From Phoronis ovalis (Eukaryota; Phoronida; Phoronidae): a DNA stretch of 34,758 bases. The stretch is taken from the NCBI GenBank assembly GCA_028565635.1, contig JAOXYB010018960.1, positions 1 to 34,758 of the forward strand, written 5' to 3'. A model generated the notes under the pieces. That model was not told the origin of the DNA and searched no databases. It was given only the letters and a program-made list of their open reading frames with translations. Positions 1-9,500 of this stretch are shown in pieces; position 1 is the stretch's first letter, and each line of letters begins with the position of its first letter. A program made the translations under genes and the position numbers.

Positions 1-92
1 AACGAATTGAACTCGTTAGGCTAACGAATTGAACTCGTTAAATAACGAAGATCTAACGAGTTCAAGTTTCCTAACGAATTCAAGAAGGGTGA
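1..92. repeat. Cluster of short partly palindromic repeats
   Basis: The 18-bp motif AACGAATTGAACTCGTTA occurs exactly at 1-18 and 23-40. Related half copies follow at about 54-66 (TAACGAGTTCAAG) and 72-84 (TAACGAATTCAAG). The motif is close to self-complementary because AACGA and TCGTT flank its centre. The cluster is cut by the window edge, so its true size is unknown. It could be the end of a satellite or of an inverted-repeat element. Confidence 0.7.
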
Positions 93-639
93 CTCTGCTA
101 CTAGATATCTTGTTTGGTAAATATCCATGCCATGCGGTGTATAAATCAAAAGTAGTCCTGATAATAGGCCCAATATATATCTGACGTATTGGCAAATCAC
201 TCTTGGTCCTAACATTGCTATTTAAAAACTATCAGCTTTCGAATTTAATAAAAAGTCACCCGTACGATGAAATTACAGATACAGCAATACTACGATGGGC
301 TTAGTTCATTATTATCTAGTTAAGTAAGTACAAATCTACACGTGTAAACAAGTCAGATGGTTAAAAATCAATAGACCCACGGGAGACACCATTTAATACG
401 GTGACGCTTCGTATGTATTGACTGAGTCAAAATTCGTTTAAATTCAACAAATGTTGTGCCACAAGAAATATTTATATATATTTTCACTTGACATTGTACA
501 AACTAATACCACCGGATCATTGCTGTATGAGAATTTTCATAGTTTTTGTTAATTTCGAAAGATGATAGTTTTTGAATAAGAAAGTGTTGGACCAATATGT
601 CAATCAAAAGTAATGTAGCAGTCAAGTTTAGGGCTTCAG

Positions 640-860
640 TCACGTTACTCCTAGTCCTGGAACGTCACTGATGCTCTTCTATCAATTCCACAGTTAAAGT
701 GACTCCACAATTTAAACCTTTGAAAAATATGTATTTCCTACCAGCTGAGTTCATTTATCATCCTCTGGATATTATCCGTCTATTGAAATTCGATATTGAC
801 TACTCTAAAAGTCATTTGGAACTCCTGTGCTGTCATTCACACTAAAATTCCTAACAGCTC
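640..860. mobile_element. Diverged MITE copy, family shared with 6705-7020
   Basis: The segment aligns co-linearly with the interior of the inverted-repeat element at 6705-7020. Shared blocks include AGTTCAT-TATCA at 749/6850 and GAACTCCTGTGCTG at 819, matching GAAACTCCTGCGCTG near 6920, plus CAGTTAAAGT near 692. Identity is roughly 65-75 percent by eye. No intact terminal repeats are obvious in this copy, so it is probably old. Confidence 0.6.
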
Positions 861-992
861 TGTCAACAAAATTTTTAATCCACCTAGTCTGTAATTCACA
901 CATGTATAAAAAGCGGATGTTTGTGGGCGATCACTTTCCATGTAAATGGTTGCCAAAGTGTCTAGGAAACCTACATTTACACTAACAGTTAG

Positions 993-1229
993 ATTCGAAC
1001 CCTTTTTCTGGGTTTCGCACCGAAATTGCTGCTACTCAAACCTTTGTTTCCGTTGATGCACATATGTTGCCAGGAACTCGTACAAATTTCCGGAGACTTT
1101 GACCTGCTGTTCGACAAGTGTTCGAGTCTCTGGAAAGCTGTATGAGTTCCTGGCAACTTGTGCGAGTCTACAGAAACGACGGTTCGAGTAGCAGGAATTT
1201 CGGGGCGAAACCCGGAAAAGGGTTCAAAT
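993..1229. repeat. Long foldback (inverted repeat with almost no loop)
   Basis: The left arm (993-1105) and the reverse complement of the right arm (about 1124-1229) match along more than 100 bp at roughly 75-80 percent. Shared blocks include TTGCCAGGAACTC, GGGTTTCGC-CCGAAATT, CTGCTACTC and GAGACT. The spacer is only about 18 bases, so a transcript would form one long imperfect hairpin. It lies just upstream of the first recognised peroxiredoxin exon, probably in intron 1. It looks like a foldback transposon or a recent inverted duplication. Confidence 0.85.
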
Positions 1230-1363
1230 GGTGGGAAACAGGTGTGCGAGTGCTGGTCAAGTCTACGCTGATTAGGTAGGCCTCTAAGTAGTACTGTAGA
1301 ATTACTGACTATGATAACTGTTTACATGTTTTACTATGCTTAACAAAATTGTTTTGATTTTAG

Positions 1364-3475
1364 TTGGAAAGCCTGCACCGAACTTTGAAGGAACTGCAAT
1401 TGATAATGGCGAATTTAAAGATCTGAAGCTTTCTGACTTTAAAGGGAAATACTTAGTTTTCTTTTTCTACCCATTGGATTTGTAAGTACACTGCATTTGG
1501 TCCATTGACAAGTTAGCACAGGTCATTGTGCTTTCTTATTTGTTTAACTTTTGTTAAAAACTGTTTTGTAGGATTCAGAAAAAAATATTTTATGTATACA
1601 ACAAATATCAATTTCATGTGCTAAACAAATAACGTTTTATTACTTGAAAGTGTGATGTGACAAATGTCAATCTAATATTGTGTCTCACTTGATTTTCTAT
1701 AGTTAACAAGGATATCAAATTAATCTATGTATTACTTTTTTTTTTAAATTTTTTTTAGTACATTTGTATGTCCCACCGAAATTATTGCCTTCAGTGACCG
1801 TATTCAAGAGTTCAAAGATCTTAATGCAGAAGTCCTTGCTTGCAGTGTGGATTCCCAGTTCACCCATTTGGCTTGGTATGTAAACACATGATAAAATTTA
1901 AAGCATTTTTTTGTCTAGTAAACTGTTTTGCAAGACTTGTAATGATGGAATATATTCTTAATATACAATATTACCAAAATAATCAAAATTATCTATACAA
2001 GGAGTCAATTTTTCTTACCGAAGCTACATTGATGCACACACCACTATCGGTGTGTTACCATGTCCTGTAGATGACTTATGTTCCCATCTTCAGCATTTTT
2101 ATTGTTGACATTGTACATTCCATACCCTCTGCATAGTTGTGCATTAAATGCCTTGAAGTTCTCAGTAGAGGCTCCTAGCATTTAACTGAGGCACAATTCC
2201 TGTTTACACCATCTCACTTAGAGTGATGCACATGCACTTTTTAATTGTTTGTTAAAATACTTCTTTTTAATTGTGCGTGGCCTACTATATATCTATAACA
2301 GGACCATTCCATGATTCTCACGTCCATTTCTAGTTTTTAAATAAATTTAAGAATGAAGTGATTTTTTTAATGCAAATTTGGAGACTTGTCTCTCATGAGC
2401 TTATGATATTTTGACATGCTAGAATATAATTAATGCACTTGTATTTTGTAAATTTTCAGGTATTTAACAGGTAAAATCGACATCATTGAAACAGTTTACT
2501 TCTAATCCCTTGCTTGTAGAAAACACTCCACTAGAGACCAAAAACAATAAAGAAAACTTTGCAGTATTTTAGTAGATGAGATTGATTGTTTTGATCTGTA
2601 AAATTCCCATGAAATATACCAGAACTGTATGAACGTATAAGTTGAAATTGAAATAGCATTACAACTCAGTTTCCTTTAAACTATTTCATTTGTTAAACTT
2701 AATTTGTTTCAGGATCAATACTGATCGGGCTCAAGGTGGACTTGGGCCAATCAAAATTCCTTTGCTATCTGACTTAACTCATAAAATATCTAAGGATTAT
2801 GGTGTGTATTTAGATGATGCTGGTCACACACTCAGGTAAATCTTTAAAGTAGAAAGAAATTTGTATTTTATTTTTTTTACATTTTCATGGGAAAAATGAT
2901 GACATATTTTTATCAGCATGCCTAACAGGATTTCAAATTTAACAAGTAGTATTTTAAAAACAACTTTTATATATTTGCAAGTATTTCCTGAATTGGCTCT
3001 GTATTGATTGTAATTGAATTAGCTTTCATAGCTGAAACATTTTGCTTCCTGTAGTTTCATCCAAGTTGCTCTTTGTGTTTTATGTGTTTTATCACATTAT
3101 CCATGGTTTTTATCTTACAGAGGCCTCTTCATTATTGACGGCAAAGGTGTTTTACGTCAGATCACGATGAATGACTTACCTGTGGGTCGTTCAGTGGATG
3201 AAACGTTGCGTTTGGTTCAAGCATTCCAGTATACAGATCAACACGGTGAAGTTTGTCCTGCTGGCTGGAAACCTGGTGCTGATACAGTGAGTTTGATTGT
3301 TACAAGCATTCTATTCACTTCCTGATGGTTTCAGATTTGTCCAACATAATTTTGTTTCTATTTCTGTGTTATAGTAATGCTGTTATTTCATTTTGTCTCA
3401 TAGTATGCTGTTCTTTTTTTGCAGATTATTCCGAATCCAGAAGACAAATTGAAGTATTTTAACAAACATGGTTAA
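1364..3475 (+). CDS. PRDX4: Typical 2-Cys peroxiredoxin, PRDX4/PRDX1-like (5' partial)
   Basis: This thiol peroxidase reduces hydrogen peroxide and is recycled by thioredoxin. Coding exons are 1364-1481, 1759-1875, 2713-2835, 3121-3286 and 3425-3475; all introns are GT-AG and phases agree. They encode about 191 residues ending in TAA. Visible family marks are the peroxidatic cysteine in DFTFVCPTE, the conserved [12 protein letters not shown], the resolving cysteine in [12 protein letters not shown], the GGLG loop, and a C-terminal YF. GGLG and YF together mark the hyperoxidation-sensitive eukaryotic class. The tail [17 protein letters not shown] and the [15 protein letters not shown] stretch resemble ER-type PRDX4 more than PRDX1/2. 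The first coding exon, which would carry a signal peptide in PRDX4, was not found, so the ER assignment is an inference. PRDX1/2 is the alternative. Confidence 0.93.
2877..2944. mobile_element. Fragment of the MITE family seen at 13653-13965
   Basis: GAAAAATGATGA followed by CCTAACAGGATTTCAAATTT is shared with the interior of the 13653-13965 element, with one small gap. The fragment sits inside a peroxiredoxin intron and lacks the terminal repeats. It is a partial or degraded copy. Confidence 0.65.
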
Positions 3476-4762
3476 AGATCTATCTGTATTCTTGTTTACT
3501 GTGGCTAAATTATATCACCTCTCTTCGTAACTTCGTAATACCATAACAATGATACCTACGGACTTGAAGAGAACATAATCGTCTGCTCACATGTGTTCTC
3601 TGGCTCTTGTAACAAATGATGCTGGCTGATGGTGTTGATTGTTTGATACTTACACATGTTTCACCATGATTTAGCTATTTTTCCTTTTTGTAAAATTTAT
3701 CAAAATCAAATTATTTACATGGTTAATGTTTCTGTTTTTTATTAGTGAATAAAATTCTTTTAAATAATGGTTTTATTGAATTAAAGTAGTGCCAGTTAAA
3801 ACATTAGAAGATATTGGTATTGTTTGAAGTAATATTATAAAGATTGTCAATCTGTGTCAGATATTTATAGTTTTTTTGCTCAAATGGATGGCTATACTTG
3901 TAAAATGTAAAAGAAAGACGAGATATTTGGATTTAATTTTTGAGTAATTTCAGATTCTTGTTAAGGCTTGGTATCTTAGATAACAAGTTGCTCGCATATA
4001 ATGGAAGTAAAGCTGTTACTTTAGAAATTTGGTTCTATGTTTTAATAAAAATGGAATTTGGCACAGGCAACAATAACTTCACCTTTATCATGCGAGGTCA
4101 ACTTGGAGGAGTGTAGATTAGCACATACCTGCAATGCTTAAATGGTCGTGTAATCTAGTCTATGAAGTCTAGTGTAAAGGAGTAAACTTATATTTAAATT
4201 CCAGGTCTACTGTGGTTGGTCACATGAAGAAACTTTTGTACTGACTTGTGTCATTGTGTGTAAGAACAATCAAGTTTGATGTACATGTGTTTTTTGTTAA
4301 TGGCTTTGAAGTATGGGAATTTAGCAGGGTGTAGTAATATTTAGTGTAAGAAATAGTAGGTCCATAACTTTCAACTATATTTTGTTATAAAAGTTGGAAT
4401 AATAATGCGTGTAAAAAAAAAATATTTTTGCCGTACTACACTGATACTTATGTTTCAACTTTGCTGTTTGGAACTTCTAAAAAATGTTTAGTTTGGTTGT
4501 ATGCCATGGGGCTTGTGTTTTAAGTGGAGCTACTTTTAAGTTGGTGTACTTTTGTTTATTCAAAGATTGTGGAAGTTACGGTTTAAGAAAATGAATAGCC
4601 AAACGTTGACCAGTTGTTAATATATTACCATAGTCATTACTTAACCATTTATTTCGTGTACACTCCAGTAAATAATCTTTTTATTCATTTTAAATTTCTC
4701 ACTTTGGCCCCTTTAAAAAAAAGCTAACCAAGTGAAAAAATGCCTGATTTTAATTTATGTTT
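3476..4762 (+). other. Peroxiredoxin 3' UTR and downstream non-coding DNA
   Basis: No coding frame was recognised here. The sequence directly follows the peroxiredoxin stop codon and is AT-rich. It contains AATAAA hexamers at 3748-3753 and 4044-4049, so the mature transcript probably ends within the first 300-600 bases. Nothing else was identified before the inverted-repeat element at 4763. Confidence 0.6.
3748..3753 (+). promoter_or_regulatory. Poly(A) signal of the peroxiredoxin gene
   Basis: A canonical AATAAA lies 273 bases past the stop codon in a T-rich context. A second AATAAA at 4044-4049 could serve a longer 3' UTR. Which one is used cannot be read from the sequence. Confidence 0.55.
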
Positions 4763-5115
4763 GCCCGGGTGGCTCACTTGAAAAAAATGGGGTACCCATG
4801 CTCGTCTGTAGGGTGCAAAATAAGCCCCTAAACGGAAAGTGGAGCATCAAAAAACCACCCCTAAACGGAAGTTTTCTCTGAAAAATTAATAACCAAAAAA
4901 AAAAAATGGTTCCTAAAAAAAATCGACAACCAAAAAAAAAAAATGTCATCAAAACAAAATAGTACACTCATTTAACATACCCCTAAATGAGGTTTTCCAC
5001 AAAAATCGACCACTAAACGGGGTTCCCGGGAACCCTGTCGAACGTCAAAAAAGGTCCCCCCGTTTTTTCGGACAAGCATGCGTACCCGACTTTTTTTCAA
5101 GTGAGCCCCCAGGGC
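4763..5115. mobile_element. ~350-bp terminal-inverted-repeat element (MITE-like)
   Basis: The left end (4763-4806) and the reverse complement of the right end (about 5070-5115) share GGCTCACTTGAAAAAAA, a TACCCATGCT / TACGCATGCT block, and a GCCC...GGG tip. The interior is low complexity, with repeated CCCCTAAACGG units (4826, 4859) and long A runs. No target-site duplication is obvious. A minus-strand open frame across it (4755-4967) is an artefact of the T-rich sequence. The element is non-autonomous: no transposase coding is present. Confidence 0.75.
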
Positions 5116-5915
5116 TGGCTTGTTCAATTATCTCCCAATATCACACCCCGCTACATTATATATAGCAGGCATAAAATTAGCTGATGCAGATGCACCACTC
5201 TGTTTTATTTAAACAAAATTTGGATACTAGTTCAGCCAATGAGATGTATTTTAGTTTGATTATTGGATCAGTGGCTTAATTTGAACGTATGCCCCAAGGT
5301 TACCATCAGGCTATTGGTACATTTTCTTGTGTTGCTCTGGATGGCAGACGTTGAGGCTGAGGCCCGGGGATCAGAGCACTTAAAAAAACATGGGGAAGGT
5401 ATGAGCCCAAGGTAAAAAAATCCAATGATAAAAACTACATTCCAAAAATATGCACCATGGTAAAAATTTATTGCAAAAAAAAAATTGTAGGAAGATACAC
5501 CATACATACACCATACACCATACAGATGGTAACAGTAAATAAAAATGTGTCGGCCTGCAGTAAATTACTCATTTTAATTCAATATTGAAAATATATACTT
5601 TGTGAGAAAAATCTATTTGTTGTGAAAAGTCGGTAAAAAGTGTTTAAAAAAAGTATGACGCATTGCAAACCAGTGAAATTAATAATGCTTGTGTCCCTTC
5701 CCCTGACATGGCTATATTGCCTTTACAAATAAAAAATATATCTGGAAAGGTAGGATACTATTGCTTTAAAAAGCGATATCAAGAGGATGCTATAACTACC
5801 CAATGTAGCTACTTTGAAAGAAGACAATATTCGCATATTTAAAAGCAGTTTCTAATTATTTGTTTATACCTTTGTTTTTTTTTCGATAAACTAAGAAATG
5901 ATTCAATGGTTGAAC
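5116..5915. other. Non-coding intergenic DNA with simple repeats
   Basis: No gene was recognised. A short GC-rich patch (5360-5410) with A runs resembles the neighbouring CCCCTAAA-type element. At about 5490-5525 there is a small imperfect microsatellite of ACACCATAC-type units. The rest is AT-rich. Confidence 0.5.
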
Positions 5916-5921
5916 AAAAAA
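5916..5921 (-). terminator. RNA polymerase III terminator of tRNA-Leu
   Basis: Six A residues on the plus strand give TTTTTT on the tRNA strand, 15 bases beyond the discriminator base. A run of four or more T is the standard Pol III stop, so the tRNA gene has a credible termination site. Confidence 0.8.
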
Positions 5922-5936
5922 CAGAACATCTGTTCC

Positions 5937-6019
5937 TAGTACGGGTGGGGTTCGAACCCACGCGGACATATGTCCATTGGAACTTAAGTCCAACGCCTTA
6001 ACCACTCGGCCACCGTACT
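5937..6019 (-). tRNA. tRNA-Leu (anticodon UAA)
   Basis: The cloverleaf is complete: acceptor AGTACGG pairs with CCGTACT over 7 bp, the D-arm region is GGCCGAGTGGTTAAGGC, the anticodon stem is TTGGA/TCCAA around loop CTTAAGT with anticodon TAA, and the T-arm is GTGGG-TTCGAAC-CCCAC. A long variable arm (TGGACATATGTCCG) marks a type II tRNA, and the discriminator base is A, a leucine identity element. Internal A- and B-box promoter blocks are intact. No intron is present. It reads UUA codons. The body closely resembles animal tRNA-Leu(UAA). All stems pair, so it looks functional and not like a SINE head. Confidence 0.96.
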
Positions 6020-6202
6020 CGATAACCAGTTTGGGCCATAAAAATGAATATAATACTCCTGTCATATCTTTCCCAGTAACAATTTATTATTATTATTGTT
6101 TCTGCAATTGACTGCTAAAATATGATGTGGCATAGGTGTAAGCTAAGGAAAATAATCATTATGCACTTTTGAGAGAATTCCTTGCCTTTGTGAAAATACT
6201 GA

Positions 6203-6300
6203 ACGGAAGAAGATTTGACCACGTGATCGTGACGCGTGACGTCACCACAACTGATACAAATAGCAACCATATTGAGGAATGAATGGAATAGGAGACGTTT
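6203..6300 (+). promoter_or_regulatory. Probable ARL13B promoter with E-box and full CRE
   Basis: About 300 bases before the ARL13B start codon there is an E-box CACGTG (6220-6225) and a perfect palindromic CRE TGACGTCA (6237-6244) in a locally CpG-containing patch that contrasts with the AT-rich surroundings. An AGCAAC half-site (6262-6267) of the kind found in RFX X-boxes of ciliary genes lies nearby, but its partner half is poor. The tRNA gene upstream points the opposite way. The transcription start is not directly visible. Confidence 0.5.
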
Positions 6301-6545
6301 AGTTTAGGATTGTTTTCTTTGCACGCGTCATATACCGACAACATGGCTAACTGTATTAAACGCGTTTAAGGAACAGGTGGTTGCGTCAAATATTTAGCGG
6401 ATACCTTTGACATTTTTGGGACGGAGGCCTTGAAAACAGGAAGTTTTCAGATTAAAGAAATTTAACAGAACAAGCGAAGAAACCACAAAGTCAAAGATCA
6501 AAGCAATTCATACGTTATTTATTCTGGTGGTTCACCCTTGTGGGC

Positions 6546-9500
6546 ATGTTTGGACTGATGGGGAACTGTATGTCATGGATGAAAAAAAGGGGAGAACCTA
6601 GGAAGTAAGTTGAAGTAACGAGAGGATTGATTTTGTTATTCATAACTCTGAGACTGGTTGCTATGTCTGAAACCTACAATGCTACATACTAACAGTAATA
6701 TAGCCCAATTATTAGTCCTAGCTCATGACGTTCTGCACTAAGCTCTTGATAATCTGACATGTGAGCTTCTGCGAACAGTCATGGAATCTTGCATAGCCGA
6801 TTACTGTTAAAGTACCCAAACTTCGAAATCTATGTAATTCCTACTAAATTAGTTCATATATCACCGTCCAGATACTCTCTGATTATCCAACTTAACATTC
6901 ACTACTCCTATCACCATTTGAAACTCCTGCGCTGGCATACAGACACAAAATGCACGCTCACATGTCAGATTATCAAGAGCTTAGTGCAGCACGTCATGAA
7001 ACGGGACTACCTATTATAGGACAGTCTAACCATCAGCCCCATCTACTGTCACATTGATTCTCGAAACAAACTTATGCCACCAATTTCTAGTCTTGTATAT
7101 CACATACTAGTGGTAACACTTGGGGAGGTGCATTACTTGTCAGTAATAAATTACATCATGATTTTGTTATTCAAAAGGGTACTTTTAATTATTTAAAGTG
7201 TGTTCGTTTAAATATGCTATAACTATAAGCACGTGTGCAAGATTTTGCTTGTTCAATAAATGGGACCATACTTATAGATGGCTGTCTGACATCAGTCTTC
7301 TGACTGCTACAGTTGTCTTACACTCCCATGTGCTACATGTTGAAGCACCATAGGCATAGAATGACTTGGTATACTATTTCATAACGTAACTTATCTCTGT
7401 TTTTATATATTTTTGTAATTCCATTTTTATTTTCCAGAAAACTCACACTGGTTATGATTGGTCTTGATAATGCAGGAAAAACTGTTACAACTAAAGGCCT
7501 ACAAGGAGGTATAGTATAAATATTAAAAATATTAATATAATATAATATTAATATTATATTTTGTGACCTCGACTTACTTACAGGATGGACAGATAGAATG
7601 CTTTCTAATAACTGCTTTATAACAGCATAAAATGTACTTAAATCACTAAGGGTCAGCGACCAAGTTTGCATTCCACAAGGTTCAATGTCCTGGTACAACT
7701 ACTAATCTGTGCAGAACTATATAATAAATAAGTGAAAAAGTGACAAAGAACATAATAGTATTTACATGAATATGGAAAGCTGTCGATTATGTAACAGTGT
7801 ACAAAGTGTAATTTGCATTTCATTCTTGGCATATGTACAAAAAAATATGAACACAACCTTACGTACAATGTATAGCTTTACATAGAAAGTTCATTATATT
7901 TATATGTGATCAGACCTACAGACTTGCATATGCTTATAATAGGTTCCTAACAGTTGTTACCACATATACAATAAGTATTGTAGCATTATTTTTGTCTGCG
8001 TTTTGTCTTCATATTTCGTTCGTTCATTTTCAGAACCCATTGAAGGAGTTGCTCCTACTGTGGGATTTTCATCAGTAAATTTTACCTTTGAAAAGTTTGA
8101 TATTACTATGTTCGACCTTGGCGGAGGTCAGAGAATCAGAGGAATTTGGAAAAATTACTTTGCTGAATGTTATGGTGTAATATTTGTTATTGATTCATCT
8201 GATGAAGAAAGATTAGAAGAATGTAAGAATACATTGTCCGAAGTTTTAGAAAATTCAAAAATTACTGGAAAACCAGTATTGGTGTAAGTACTTGTTTTGG
8301 AATTTAATGGTATAAGTTATTTTTCAGTTAAATTAGTACCATGTAAACACAATTTTTACAACTTTGCTTTACTGAGCTTATTAATTGACATTTTAGTAAG
8401 CATTTTTGCTGATTCGTTTTATTATGGAAATTTGTTGAATGCACATATGTTTGTTTAGTGCCTGTAAAATTAACATTTTACCTGGCATGTTCTGCAAGCT
8501 TAATGTATAATAAATGGCTAAATTACACCTGGTAAAATTTATCACTATTAAAGTATTGATATATTAAGCAGGTATATCATTTGTTAAGGTTGGACTTCAC
8601 TTTGAAAATATATTAAATAGTATATGTATTACATGTAAGATTTCATATGTTAATGAGATTGCAGAATGCAATCTATACAGATTTCAGAAAGCAATCTGTA
8701 CTTATTTCTGTTAATAATAATTGTATGGTCTAATTTGCTATCATTATGTTCTACTACAAAGAGGCACATATGCTCCTTTCTTTCCTTCATTTGTGATTAG
8801 ACATTCTGAACCTTGTATGTTTATTATGATTGGAATTAAACAAAGTAGAAATAAGGTAATTTAATAATTAAAATATGTTATTAATAAGAAATGGGAAAAT
8901 ATATTTAATAGCTATAAATCTGCATGTAAATTCTGCTAAAACCCTTCCTCCCCTTTGTGGCAATTGTGTAAGGCTTATAAGGTATCAATGACACTAAAGC
9001 TCCAGAAAGCATAATATATTCTGGTTTAATGTTATACTTGGTGATAAAAGTCACAGCATTTATCATGAAATACAGAATTTCCTGTTTATTTAAATTTGTC
9101 AGAAACATATTGGGAAATATTTAAAGATTTAAATTAAATTAAACACTCCACATGTATGTATTATTGTTGTTAAATGTACACTGTGGCAGTTATTTCATGC
9201 AGGATGATTTGCTGTAACTGTATAAGTTGCTGTGTAATGTAGAAGCTCTTGTAATTTAAATACAGTAAAGTTAGTAGATTTTCCATGTGTCAGTGTGACA
9301 TGGGTGCATAGCCTGACACTGGCAGTACTAATTCTGCAGTACATTTTTTATTGAAATATATTGTTAAAACAACGTGCATGTAACTAGCTATCAAATTAAC
9401 TGAACATCGTTAGTCATGCCGAATGTATTGTCATTTCTAATACTCGTTACAAGTAATTGATAGTGATATTGTAAATAGATTAATATAATGACAATATTTT

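Larger units (their letters stand above)
93..1363. other. Region upstream of the peroxiredoxin exons, no coding exon found
   Basis: No convincing coding exon was seen on either strand. The peroxiredoxin reading frame at 1364 requires a preceding exon that ends in a single G (phase 1). No stretch here combines an ATG, an open frame and a consensus donor in that phase. The region is therefore probably the end of intron 1, although a short or diverged signal-peptide exon could have been missed. It also contains a diverged MITE copy and a long foldback, described separately. Confidence 0.5.

Noticed and set aside
1840-2070. Plus-strand 76-codon frame
   Set aside because: It is an out-of-frame read-through of a peroxiredoxin exon into its intron.
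4755-5507. Phe-rich minus-strand open frames
   Set aside because: They are translations of A-run-rich repeat sequence with no splice or domain support.
6241-6275. Complete RFX X-box in the ARL13B promoter
   Set aside because: Only the AGCAAC half is good; the other half does not fit the consensus, so it is mentioned only as a half-site.
7333-7868. Overlapping minus-strand frames opposite ARL13B exon 2
   Set aside because: They overlap a confirmed exon and AT-rich intron and show no coding features.
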